Origin: Clostridia bacterium
Lineage (GTDB): Bacteria; Bacillota; Clostridia; Oscillospirales; CAG-272
DNA: 33,775 nucleotides
NCBI GenBank assembly: GCA_017453285.1
Contig: JAFTKL010000061.1
Span: 1 to 33,775 of the forward strand
Direction: 5' to 3'
The position numbers and the translations under genes are program-made. The notes beneath the pieces were generated by a model. The model had not been told where the DNA came from and made no database searches. It worked only from the letters and a program-made list of their open reading frames with translations. Numbering within the stretch: the first letter of the stretch is position 1; each line of letters starts with the position of its first letter. Positions 24,062-31,045 of the stretch are shown here, one piece after another.

Positions 24062-24084
24062 ATCTTTTTCTTGTCAGCTTTATA

Positions 24085-25632
24085 TTACTTGCAAAGCTCG
24101 ACAGCCGCGTCAGCCGCACTTGCTGCGTCGACCGTGTAGCGATCCGCGCCGATGCTGTCGCAGAATGCCTGATTGATGGGCGCGCCGCCTATCATTATCT
24201 TGACCTTGTCGCGAATACCCGCAGCTTCAGCCGCCTTTACTACGTCAGCCATTACGGACATAGTGGTGGTAAGCAGGGCAGAGCAGCAGATCACCTGACA
24301 GTTCTGCTCGATCGCGGTCTGCACGAAGGCTTCGGGGGAAACGTCTGTTCCGAGGTCTACTACCTCAAGTCCCTTGCCCTCCATCATCATTTTTACAAGG
24401 TTCTTACCTATATCGTGAAGGTCGCCCTGAACCGTTCCGATGCAGACCTTGCCCGTAGCCTTGACTCCGCTTGCGGCGAGGTGAGGCTTGAGGACGGAAA
24501 CGCCCATATTCATAGCTCTTGCGGCAACCAGCACCTCGGGAACGTATACCTCGTTGTTCTTGAACTTCTCACCGACTACGTTCATACCCGAGAGAAGTCC
24601 CTCGTTAAGTATCTTTTCGGGATCGCATCCCTCAGCGAGAGCCTGTTCGACCATCTCCTTTACGAGTTTAGCCTTGCCTCTCTGCAAATTCTCGGAAATT
24701 TCGCTTAAAATGATCATGATCTTTTTCTCCTTATTCGTATTATTGTATGTGTTTCTGTACTGATTCGGTGTCATTCCCGCGTAGGAATGAAAACTGTGAT
24801 AAAATGACGGAACGTCGCGCAGACCGCACGCACACACTACCTCGTCTACGTTGAGCTCGGTGTCTCTGAGTAGCTCGCAGGCTCTCTTGAGACGGACGTC
24901 CTTGAGGTATTCGGTAAATGTCCTGCCGGTGATCTTCTTGAAGGTGCGGCTGAGCTTTGATGGGCTCGAGTAGCTCTCCTTTGCGATAAGCTCAAGCGTC
25001 AGCTCGGGATCGCCAAAGCTCTCGTGAATTCTCCCAAGGATTGCAAAAACGGTCTTCCATTCCTTTGGAGAGAAACCGGGCAGATTTTTGATCGCGCGGT
25101 TGACGTATCTGCCGACTGTGATCAGAAGCAAGGTAAGGTAGGCTCTGAGCGAGTCCTGCCACTCTGGCTTCGGATCGTAAAGCTCGGTCTGTATGCGGTC
25201 GTAGAGCGAGACCACCTCGTTCTGTGTTTTTGTGTTGAGCATCGCGTAGGCGATCATAGAGCCGTCGCTGAATATTCCGTAGCAAAATCTGCTGCTCTCG
25301 GGATCTGTGACGTCGCCGCCAAACCATCCCACAGGATCAAAGAATAGACGGCGGATCTCCATAGCCTCGCCGCTCTCTTTAACGAAAAATCCGTGCGGAA
25401 CGTCAGGGTGAAGAACGTATATATCTCCTGCTGTGCAGGGGATGGACTGATTGGCTATCTGATGTATTCCGCTACCGCTTACAATCAGGTCTATCTCGAC
25501 GCACTCGTACGTGCAGAGCAGATCGTAGGACGCTCCCTCGGGGTACGCATTGCGGCATAGAAAAGTGTCTTGATATAAGGGAAGATCTCGGAGAAGCTCT
25601 TCCTTTTTTAGCCTTGTGCACGGGTTTTCCAT
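24085..25632 (-). CDS. AraC-family regulator fused to a corrinoid (B12-binding) protein
   Basis: One uninterrupted 515-aa frame. Residues about 20-100 look like an AraC-type cupin sensor (SGIHQIANQSIPCTAGDIYV, then HPDVPHGFF). Residues about 195-295 are a double helix-turn-helix (LTLELIAKESYSSPSKLSRT ... ACELLRDTELNVDEVVCACG ... SFYHSFHSYAGMTPNQYRN). After a 10-residue linker (TYNNTNKEKK), residue M306 begins a complete corrinoid protein: four-helix cap (GKAKLVKEMVEQALAEG, NNEVYVPEVLVAARAMN), then the B12 domain with D404-x-H406-x-x-G409 (GDLHDIGKN), S451-A-L453 and GGAP (482-485). The cap plus B12 part alone is 210 aa, the normal length of free MtbC-type proteins, and has its own ribosome site. 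It may give both a fusion and a free corrinoid protein. Confidence 0.9.
   Translation of the reverse strand: MENPCTRLKKEELLRDLPLYQDTFLCRNAYPEGASYDLLCTYECVEIDLIVSGSGIHQIANQSIPCTAGDIYVLHPDVPHGFFVKESGEAMEIRRLFFDPVGWFGGDVTDPESSRFCYGIFSDGSMIAYAMLNTKTQNEVVSLYDRIQTELYDPKPEWQDSLRAYLTLLLITVGRYVNRAIKNLPGFSPKEWKTVFAILGRIHESFGDPELTLELIAKESYSSPSKLSRTFKKITGRTFTEYLKDVRLKRACELLRDTELNVDEVVCACGLRDVPSFYHSFHSYAGMTPNQYRNTYNNTNKEKKIMIILSEISENLQRGKAKLVKEMVEQALAEGCDPEKILNEGLLSGMNVVGEKFKNNEVYVPEVLVAARAMNMGVSVLKPHLAASGVKATGKVCIGTVQGDLHDIGKNLVKMMMEGKGLEVVDLGTDVSPEAFVQTAIEQNCQVICCSALLTTTMSVMADVVKAAEAAGIRDKVKIMIGGAPINQAFCDSIGADRYTVDAASAADAAVELCK
24715..24732 (-). promoter_or_regulatory. Internal ribosome binding site and ATG of the corrinoid domain
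   Basis: On the minus strand AAGGAG (24732-24727), a 9-base spacer AAAAAGATC, then an in-frame ATG (24717-24715) encoding MIILSEISENLQRGK, the normal start of free corrinoid proteins. A site this good at exactly the domain junction argues that a separate 210-aa corrinoid protein is translated. Confidence 0.75.
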
Positions 25633-25664
25633 ATCCGCTCTCTCTTTCTGTATCTGTGTAGATA

Positions 25665-26783
25665 TCAGAGTGTGATCTTTTTGATCTTCTCTGCGTAATA
25701 CTGTACAAGCTCAAACTTCGAGCCGGGCATTATTCTGTGGTCGGGGCAGGGGATAAATCCGCCGAGAGAAGCGAGTCGCTTTACTCTCTCGATCTCCGCG
25801 TCGACTGCCGCCTTGTCGCGTCTGAACGCGGTCTTGTCCATTCCGCCGACACCAAGGACTTCTCTGCCGAATTTCTTTCTTGCGGGCTCAAATTGGTCGC
25901 CCCACACACCTATCTCTATCGGGAACATCGTGTTGACGCCGTTGTTTACCCAGGTGGGCAGAAGCTTCTCGACAACGCCGTCGCAGTCGAGCGAGATTAT
26001 GTCGATGCCATAGCTGTGAAGCAGATCGCATCTCTTCTTGTAGTGCTTCGCGCAAAGCTCGTCGAAGAGCTCGGGTGAGATCAGCGGACCGCTCTTGAAG
26101 CATACGTCTTCCCAGAAGTGCGCGTAGTCAAACTTAGCACCCGTCTTGAGCACCTCTTCAACGCACTTGTACTGAAGCTCAGCATACGTATCGACGATGT
26201 CCGCGAAAAGCTCCTCATCCTCGTCGTAGATAAGATAGCTCATTCCCATAACCGTGGTCATATCGCGTATGTTTCCGAGTACGCTTCCTACCTGCAGTCC
26301 CACGGGCACGTCGGTAGGTCTCGTTTCGTTGAAATGCTTGAAATACTCGGTGTCAACTCTGTCGGGAGAAAACTGCATCTTCGGCAGATAGAGCTCCTCG
26401 AAGGCTCGTCTGTCCTTGAGCGTGTAATCGTCCTCTGAAGGAATAGAGACGATACCGGGCTTGACTCTTTCGATAACTCCCATGCCCGTCTGTACTCTCT
26501 GCGAGCCGTCGGGGAGAGTTTCGATCACCTTATGCTCAAACGCGGGGAAAAGCCCCATTGAACAGCTTCTGTTGGTCGACCAGTTGAAATCCCAGCCGAT
26601 AAGGCGATCAAGCTCTCTGTCGCATTCGTTTGCATCTCTCCAGCCGAGTGCGATCTCACGTGAGATCTTGCCCTGGTCAGCCCATTCGTGCAGTAGATCT
26701 CTCCAATATCCGAAATGTACAGCGGGGAGTCTGTCCGCATCGCGAAAATGCAGTATATTCATCGCGCGTTCTCTGTTTGTCAT
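25665..26783 (-). CDS. UroD-family protein, first gene of the methyltransferase operon (LDCDG motif)
   Basis: 372 aa. It starts TNRERAMNILHFRDADRLP, the standard N-terminus of the group. The zinc-site region reads ISLDCDGVVEKLL (D266-C267-D268), where the His is replaced, and the distal site is IPCPDHRIMPG (C346). GAKFDYAHFWEDVCFKSGPL is a conserved block of gut clostridial UroD-like proteins. GAAAGGAAG precedes the ATG. As the promoter-proximal gene, directly ahead of the regulator-corrinoid fusion, it is a candidate substrate-specific methyltransferase I. Substrate unknown. Confidence 0.86.
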   Translation of the reverse strand: MTNRERAMNILHFRDADRLPAVHFGYWRDLLHEWADQGKISREIALGWRDANECDRELDRLIGWDFNWSTNRSCSMGLFPAFEHKVIETLPDGSQRVQTGMGVIERVKPGIVSIPSEDDYTLKDRRAFEELYLPKMQFSPDRVDTEYFKHFNETRPTDVPVGLQVGSVLGNIRDMTTVMGMSYLIYDEDEELFADIVDTYAELQYKCVEEVLKTGAKFDYAHFWEDVCFKSGPLISPELFDELCAKHYKKRCDLLHSYGIDIISLDCDGVVEKLLPTWVNNGVNTMFPIEIGVWGDQFEPARKKFGREVLGVGGMDKTAFRRDKAAVDAEIERVKRLASLGGFIPCPDHRIMPGSKFELVQYYAEKIKKITL

Positions 26784-26819
26784 AACGTGCTTCCTTTCTG
26801 TGTAAGGTATTACGTATAC

Positions 26820-26848
26820 ATTATATCAAAACGGAAAATATAAGTAAA
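26820..26848 (-). promoter_or_regulatory. Proximal promoter of the methyltransferase operon
   Basis: Minus strand TTTACT (26848-26843), 17-bp spacer, TATAAT (26825-26820), extended TGA; 37 bases upstream of the first ATG. Confidence 0.8.
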
Positions 26849-26868
26849 TATGGTCAGCGTGATTATTG

Positions 26869-26889
26869 CGTCTTGCCCTTGACAAGACG
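26869..26889. repeat. Inverted repeat between tandem promoters
   Basis: CGTCTTG (26869-26875) and CAAGACG (26883-26889) around a 7-base centre. It lies 20 bases upstream of the proximal -35 and inside the transcript of the distal promoter, so it could be an operator or an RNA hairpin. No T-run follows. Confidence 0.6.
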
Positions 26890-26910
26890 ACCACACACCG
26901 ATCATACAAT

Positions 26911-26924
26911 TATATGTACATATA
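26911..26924. repeat. Palindrome at the distal promoter start site
   Basis: TATATGTACATATA is a perfect 14-bp palindrome abutting the -10 (AGTATA, 26924-26929) of the distal promoter, about where transcription starts. Candidate repressor site. Confidence 0.5.
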
Positions 26925-26952
26925 GTATACCATCTTAAAATATACTTGTCAA
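26924..26952 (-). promoter_or_regulatory. Distal promoter of the methyltransferase operon
   Basis: Minus strand TTGACA (26952-26947), 17-bp spacer, TATACT (26929-26924), extended TGG. Near-consensus, giving a leader of about 135 bases that contains the inverted repeat at 26869-26889. Confidence 0.8.
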
Positions 26953-27028
26953 GCGTTAACTATCATAGCTTTATATTAAGAGCACCGTGCAGAAAATTTA
27001 CAAATTGTAAGTCGTTATTCTTAATACC

Positions 27029-27046
27029 TTGTTGACATCTCAACAA
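27029..27046. promoter_or_regulatory. Rex-like operator over the aldehyde dehydrogenase promoter
   Basis: TTGTTGA-CATC-TCAACAA is a perfect inverted repeat (7-4-7). The known clostridial Rex consensus is TTGTTAAnnnnTTAACAA; this site differs by one symmetric change. It covers the -35 box, as expected for repression of a redox enzyme by the NADH-sensing Rex repressor. Confidence 0.6.
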
Positions 27047-27060
27047 TTTTATGATATACT
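27032..27060 (+). promoter_or_regulatory. Promoter of the aldehyde dehydrogenase gene
   Basis: TTGACA (27032-27037), 17-bp spacer, TATACT (27055-27060), extended TGA; divergent from the methyltransferase operon promoters. Confidence 0.88.
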
Positions 27061-27111
27061 TTTCTTGGTAGAACAGATAAGATTGTAAATAACGCAGATC
27101 AGGGGGATCAT

Positions 27112-28494
27112 ATGACAGAAAATGAGATCAAGAGTCTGCTCGACTCTCAGCGCACCTTTTACAAAAGCGGCGCGACCTTGCCCGTGGACTTTCGCATGCG
27201 ACAGCTAAAAAAGCTCTACGCGGCAGTAAGAAAATATGAAAATGAGATAAATAGTGCGCTCAAGACCGACCTCGGCAAGAGCGCGTACGAGAGCTTTATG
27301 TGCGAGAGCGGCTTTGTGCTGACCGAGATCTCTTATCTGATAAGACACACGCGCGAGTTTGCGAGAAGAAGGACGGTACACACGCCGCTCGCGCAGTTCT
27401 GCTCGCATAGCTTCAAGCAGCCGATCCCGTACGGAAATACGCTTATTATGAGCCCGTGGAACTATCCGTTTCTTCTGACTATAGAGCCCTTGGCGGATGC
27501 TATAGCAGCGGGAAACACGGCGATAGTCAAGCCGAGCGCGTACTCGCCCGCAACGAGCGCAATCGTTGAGAAGATCGTCGGAGAATGCTTCTCTCCCGAG
27601 TACGTTGCCGTAGTCACGGGCGGAAGAGAAGAGAACAGCGCGCTTCTCGGGCAAAAGTTCGACTTTATATTCTTTACGGGAAGTCAGGCGGTCGGCAAAG
27701 AGGTACTTCGCCGCGCGGCAGAGCATCTGACACCTGCCGTGCTCGAGCTTGGCGGAAAGAGCCCTTGCATCGTTGACGCGAGTGCCAATATCAAGCTCGC
27801 CGCAAGGCGCATCGTGTTCGGTAAATACCTCAACTGCGGTCAGACCTGCGTTGCCCCCGATTATATCCTTTGCGAGAGATCGGTAAAGGATAGATTTGTG
27901 GCGGCAATAAAGGCTGAGATCCTGCGCCAATTCGGAGAGAGACCGCTCGAGAACGAAAACTACGGAAAGATCATAAATCGCAAGCACTTTGACCGCCTCT
28001 GCGGACTTATTGCCGACGAGAAGGTCGTAAACGGCGGAGAGCGTGATGCCGAGACCTGCCGCATAGCACCTACCGTGATGGATAACGTCACCGAGAGCGA
28101 CGCGGTAATGGGTGAGGAGATCTTCGGACCTATTATGCCAATTATAGCGTTTGAGAATTTTGATAGGATGGTTGACGATCTCAAGGACAAGGATAAGCCG
28201 CTCGCGCTCTATATCTTCACAAGCAACAAAAAGCACGCGCGCCGCGTGACCGAGGAGCTTTCCTACGGCGGCGGATGTATCAACGACGTCATCATCCACC
28301 TCGCAACGAGCGAGATGGGCTTTGGCGGCGTGGGCGAGAGCGGAATGGGCTCGTATCACGGCAAGGACGGCTTTGACGCATTTTCGCATTATAAGTCGAT
28401 CGTGGACAAAAAGACCTGGATCGATCTTCCTATGCGCTATCAGCCGTATAGCAAAAAGCTCGGAGAGAAGCTTTTGCACCTTTTCTTGAAGTGA
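27112..28494 (+). CDS. Aldehyde dehydrogenase (class 3 / fatty-aldehyde type)
   Basis: 460 aa. NAD(P)-binding region with PWNYPFLLTIEPLADAIAAG (116-134) and FFTGSQAVGKEV; catalytic general base E212 in LELGGKSP and nucleophile C246 in NCGQTCVAPDY; C-terminal GESGMGSYHGKDGFDAFSHY. The short length, lack of an N-terminal extension and the C-terminal block match the class 3 group (YwdH-like), which oxidises medium- and long-chain or aromatic aldehydes. AGGGGGATC precedes the ATG. The Rex-like site at its promoter fits an NAD-linked enzyme. Aldehydes produced by the neighbouring methyltransferase operon cannot be excluded as substrates, but nothing in the sequence shows it. Confidence 0.93.
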   Translation: MTENEIKSLLDSQRTFYKSGATLPVDFRMRQLKKLYAAVRKYENEINSALKTDLGKSAYESFMCESGFVLTEISYLIRHTREFARRRTVHTPLAQFCSHSFKQPIPYGNTLIMSPWNYPFLLTIEPLADAIAAGNTAIVKPSAYSPATSAIVEKIVGECFSPEYVAVVTGGREENSALLGQKFDFIFFTGSQAVGKEVLRRAAEHLTPAVLELGGKSPCIVDASANIKLAARRIVFGKYLNCGQTCVAPDYILCERSVKDRFVAAIKAEILRQFGERPLENENYGKIINRKHFDRLCGLIADEKVVNGGERDAETCRIAPTVMDNVTESDAVMGEEIFGPIMPIIAFENFDRMVDDLKDKDKPLALYIFTSNKKHARRVTEELSYGGGCINDVIIHLATSEMGFGGVGESGMGSYHGKDGFDAFSHYKSIVDKKTWIDLPMRYQPYSKKLGEKLLHLFLK

Positions 28495-28586
28495 GATTTA
28501 ATTGCTGTAAGGATAAGAGCTCCGACCGAGCTTCATACAGAGATTGGCACACGTACATCGAGCTTTTTGAGGATATTGTTAAATAA
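28491..28586 (+). CDS. Possible 31-aa ORF after the aldehyde dehydrogenase
   Basis: GTG at 28491 overlaps the dehydrogenase stop (GTGA). It encodes a 31-residue peptide with two adjacent Cys (FNCCKDKSSDRASYRDW) and an amphipathic end (YIELFEDIVK), stopping just before the terminator. No Shine-Dalgarno is visible, so coupled re-initiation would be needed. It could also be a remnant of a longer gene or chance. Confidence 0.25.
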   Translation: MRFNCCKDKSSDRASYRDWHTYIELFEDIVK

Positions 28587-28592
28587 AAACAG

Positions 28593-28625
28593 AAGGGCGA
28601 CCGACTCGGTCGCCCTTAGCTTTTT
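28593..28625. terminator. Bidirectional intrinsic terminator
   Basis: AAGGGCGACCG (28593-28603), loop ACT, CGGTCGCCCTT (28607-28617), then AGCTTTTT. On the minus strand it is followed by CTGTTTTTATTT. It separates the convergent dehydrogenase and lipoprotein genes. Confidence 0.9.
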
Positions 28626-28627
28626 AA

Positions 28628-29941
28628 TTACTGAATGCTGAAATTCACACCGACGATGATATTCTTGTCGAAGCTTCTCGTTCTGAAGAAGATATTCTCC
28701 GACTCGGTGACGAGGACGTACTGAAATTCGGTCTGGACGTCATCGTAATCAACGATGCACTCGTAGGTGTCGGTGAGGAAGAGTCCCTCATAGGTCGAAA
28801 CTATTTCCTCGGATGCGAAATTTACGCTGCCGTAAGTCGCTGTTCCGTATCTTGCAATAGTTTCGGCGGCGTTCGTGTCTGACAGACAGTAGTTGCCCCA
28901 GAAGATCATATCTCCAACGTGGAAAATCTCTCTGGTGTGGTTGGTAATGCCGTAGTTGTCCTTTTCAAACTTGCTCTTGCGCTCGAGTGTATCGGGGTCG
29001 TAATAGTAGATCGCGCTTCCGGTCGATCTCGACTCGCCGATGTAGAGAATATTGTCCTCTTTATTCAAAAGGATCTTGGGAAAGTAAAAGGTACTGCCGA
29101 TCCTCTCGGTATTGCCGGTGACAAGGTTCTTTTTGAATACCTCGCAGTGCTGATCGTGCTCGGTGTAGTAGATAGTATCTCCGTCAAGGCAGAAGGATGA
29201 TACTTCGTGTTCAAAGCTGAGAGAAGACTTCTTTGTGCCGTCAGCTTTAGAAAAGACGTCGATCTTGCACAGATCGGGCAGAGATATATAGATCTCGTCG
29301 CCGATTATGTTGATCTCTGCGGGCACTGCTGCAAGAGAGGTGTTGTAGACGGGGATCATTGTCGTGGTGTCTATCATAACGAGACGATTGTTGCCCGAGG
29401 TTATAACGTAGAGGAGATCGTCCTCACTCACCCAGTTGACAACGTTGCCGTCTAGATAGTAGAGAACCGCGGTTGCCCATATTTCAACCGATTTGTTGTC
29501 GTCGGTAGCCTCATCCGACTGCAGAAGCTGCATATTCTCGGGAAGCTTCATAGCGTCGCACACGGAATCCTTGAGCACGCCATTGTTTACGCTCTCGAGT
29601 ATTTCCGAGTAATCACCCTCGGGCTTGGGCTCTTGGGGAGTTGGCTCGGGCCTGTTATTATTGTTTTCGTCATCGTTGTTATCGCCGTCAGGCTCCTTGT
29701 CGCCGTCGACGTTTGTGCCGGGCTTTTTGCCCTCGTCCACGCTCGGCTTATTGTCGCTGCTACCGTTATCGGTCGCGTCGCCGCCGTCAAGCTCGGCATC
29801 TCCCTGCTGTATCGAGCCGCCAAGGTCAATTACCTCGTCCGCGATGATTCCGTCCATTATATCGTCAAATGCTTCAAGATCGCAAGAGGTGAGCGCAAAG
29901 GTGAGTAGCAGACAGATCATTCCGCACGCAAATTTTTTCAT
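28628..29941 (-). CDS. Lipoprotein with predicted beta-propeller-like domain
   Basis: 437 aa, ATG preceded by GGGAGGA. Signal peptide with a good lipobox (LTFALTSC, Cys 20). Residues about 40-110 are a low-complexity Asp/Asn/Glu/Pro linker (GDNNDDENNNNRPEP). The rest has a repeating 'strand, D-G-D-x-I-Y-Y, strand' rhythm (IIGDEIYISLP, CLDGDTIYYTEHD, NKEDNILYIGES, HVGDMIFWGNY), the pattern of propeller blades similar to DUF5050-type surface proteins. No catalytic residues recognised. It is probably anchored to the outer face of the membrane, function unknown. Own promoter and terminator. Confidence 0.8.
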   Translation of the reverse strand: MKKFACGMICLLLTFALTSCDLEAFDDIMDGIIADEVIDLGGSIQQGDAELDGGDATDNGSSDNKPSVDEGKKPGTNVDGDKEPDGDNNDDENNNNRPEPTPQEPKPEGDYSEILESVNNGVLKDSVCDAMKLPENMQLLQSDEATDDNKSVEIWATAVLYYLDGNVVNWVSEDDLLYVITSGNNRLVMIDTTTMIPVYNTSLAAVPAEINIIGDEIYISLPDLCKIDVFSKADGTKKSSLSFEHEVSSFCLDGDTIYYTEHDQHCEVFKKNLVTGNTERIGSTFYFPKILLNKEDNILYIGESRSTGSAIYYYDPDTLERKSKFEKDNYGITNHTREIFHVGDMIFWGNYCLSDTNAAETIARYGTATYGSVNFASEEIVSTYEGLFLTDTYECIVDYDDVQTEFQYVLVTESENIFFRTRSFDKNIIVGVNFSIQ

Positions 29942-29995
29942 AAATATTCCTCCCGTAGTGTGAAGTTTGCCATAGATAAATTATACTGTAAGAGC

Positions 29996-30024
29996 ATTAT
30001 ATCATAAAACAGAATAAATGTCAA
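29996..30024 (-). promoter_or_regulatory. Promoter of the propeller lipoprotein gene
   Basis: Minus strand TTGACA (30024-30019), 17-bp spacer, TATAAT (30001-29996), extended TGA: perfect consensus. Confidence 0.9.
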
Positions 30025-30101
30025 GCGCATTAAGAGGAAAGAGATGTGATAGAAAGCGGTCTCATCTCAAAATTTACACCGAAGAAAAACTGTTCGATTG
30101 G

Positions 30102-30130
30102 TTGAAAAGTTCACAAAGATATGATATAAT
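30102..30130 (+). promoter_or_regulatory. Promoter of the TauE/SafE gene
   Basis: TTGAAA (30102-30107), 17-bp spacer, TATAAT (30125-30130), extended TGA. Confidence 0.85.
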
Positions 30131-30167
30131 ATCTAATTAGTGAATAATAACTTAACGGAGATACATT

Positions 30168-30944
30168 ATGGGAGATATTCTGATAAAAATATTCGTGTGC
30201 TTTATCGCAGGCGCAGGCGCAGGAATCGGAACGGGATTTGCCGGGATGAGTGCTGCCGCGGTTATCGGTCCGATGTTAATAACATTCCTTGGAGTCCCCG
30301 CCTATGATGCGGTTGGAATTGGGTTGATAAGCGACGTTTTAGCAAGCCTTGTCAGCGCGTATACCTATAAGAAAAGCGGAAATTTGGATGTAAAAAACAG
30401 TCTGCCTTTGCTTGTGAGCGTGCTTATCTGCACGATGATCGGCAGCTTTGTGGCAAGTTTCCTGCCCGAGCAGGCTATGAGCGGTACAATGCAGATTGCG
30501 TTGATCATCATCGGTTTGCGCTTCTTGTTGAAGCCTGTTACCAAAACCAAAGAGCAATTGGAAGAAAGCTCTCCCAAGGGCAGATTGATCAAGGCGATCA
30601 TCGGCGGTGTATTCGTTGGCTTTATCTGCGGTTTTGTAGGTGCGGGCGGAGGAATGATGCTACTTCTTGTTCTGACCTCTTTCCTTGGATATCCTATGCA
30701 CTTGGCGGTTGGCACGAGCGTGTTTATTATGGCGTTTACTGCTTTGACCGGAGGTGTCAGCCATTTTGTAATCGGAGGAATGCCCAATATTCTTTGCCTT
30801 GTGCTGTGCGTTGTGTTCACACTAATTTGGGCGAGAATTGCCGCAAAAATCGCCAACAAGGCTAATGCAAAAACCTTAAATCGCGTGGTCGGTATCGTCA
30901 TGATCGTCACGAGTGTCGTGATCTTGGCGGTAAACTATCTTTAA
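30168..30944 (+). CDS. Sulfite/organosulfonate exporter, TauE/SafE (TSUP) family
   Basis: 258 aa with about eight membrane helices in two inverted halves, each opening with a glycine-rich stretch: AGAGAGIGTGFAGMSAAAVIG near residue 15 and GFVGAGGGMMLLLVLTSFLG near 155. This is the signature of the TSUP family, which exports sulfite, taurine, sulfoacetate or related anions, generally by proton coupling. CGGAG precedes the ATG. A strong terminator follows, so it is monocistronic. The next gene is a bile salt hydrolase, which can release taurine; a link is attractive but not shown by the sequence. By eye this gene and the next three are less GC-rich than the B12 operon. Confidence 0.88.
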   Translation: MGDILIKIFVCFIAGAGAGIGTGFAGMSAAAVIGPMLITFLGVPAYDAVGIGLISDVLASLVSAYTYKKSGNLDVKNSLPLLVSVLICTMIGSFVASFLPEQAMSGTMQIALIIIGLRFLLKPVTKTKEQLEESSPKGRLIKAIIGGVFVGFICGFVGAGGGMMLLLVLTSFLGYPMHLAVGTSVFIMAFTALTGGVSHFVIGGMPNILCLVLCVVFTLIWARIAAKIANKANAKTLNRVVGIVMIVTSVVILAVNYL

Positions 30945-30960
30945 TTGATGAATCAAAGAG

Positions 30961-30998
30961 CAAGGGCTGACGAAACCGTCAGCCCTTGTGATATTTTA
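30961..30998 (+). terminator. Intrinsic terminator after TauE/SafE
   Basis: CAAGGGCTGACG (30961-30972), loop AAAC, CGTCAGCCCTTG (30977-30988), then TGATATTTTA. Stem perfect, T-run modest. Confidence 0.85.
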
Positions 30999-31045
30999 GC
31001 CCACTTGTGTGAATAATAACAGCAAATACAAGCACGGAGGTCTTT

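Noticed and set aside
19618..26783. Heme biosynthesis role for the five uroporphyrinogen-decarboxylase-like genes
   Set aside because: Motifs belong to the methyltransferase branch, and the neighbours are a corrinoid protein and its activase, with no tetrapyrrole synthesis gene present.
26878..26953. Two CTTG-n-CAAG elements (26878-26886 and 26945-26953) as paired AraC operators
   Set aside because: The second is the flank of the TTGACA -35 box, and CTTGACA occurs at other promoters here, so the pair is probably chance.
27205..28479. 424-codon minus-strand frame antisense to aldehyde dehydrogenase
   Set aside because: A shadow of a gene with intact catalytic residues; low-complexity Arg/Leu-rich product without ribosome site.
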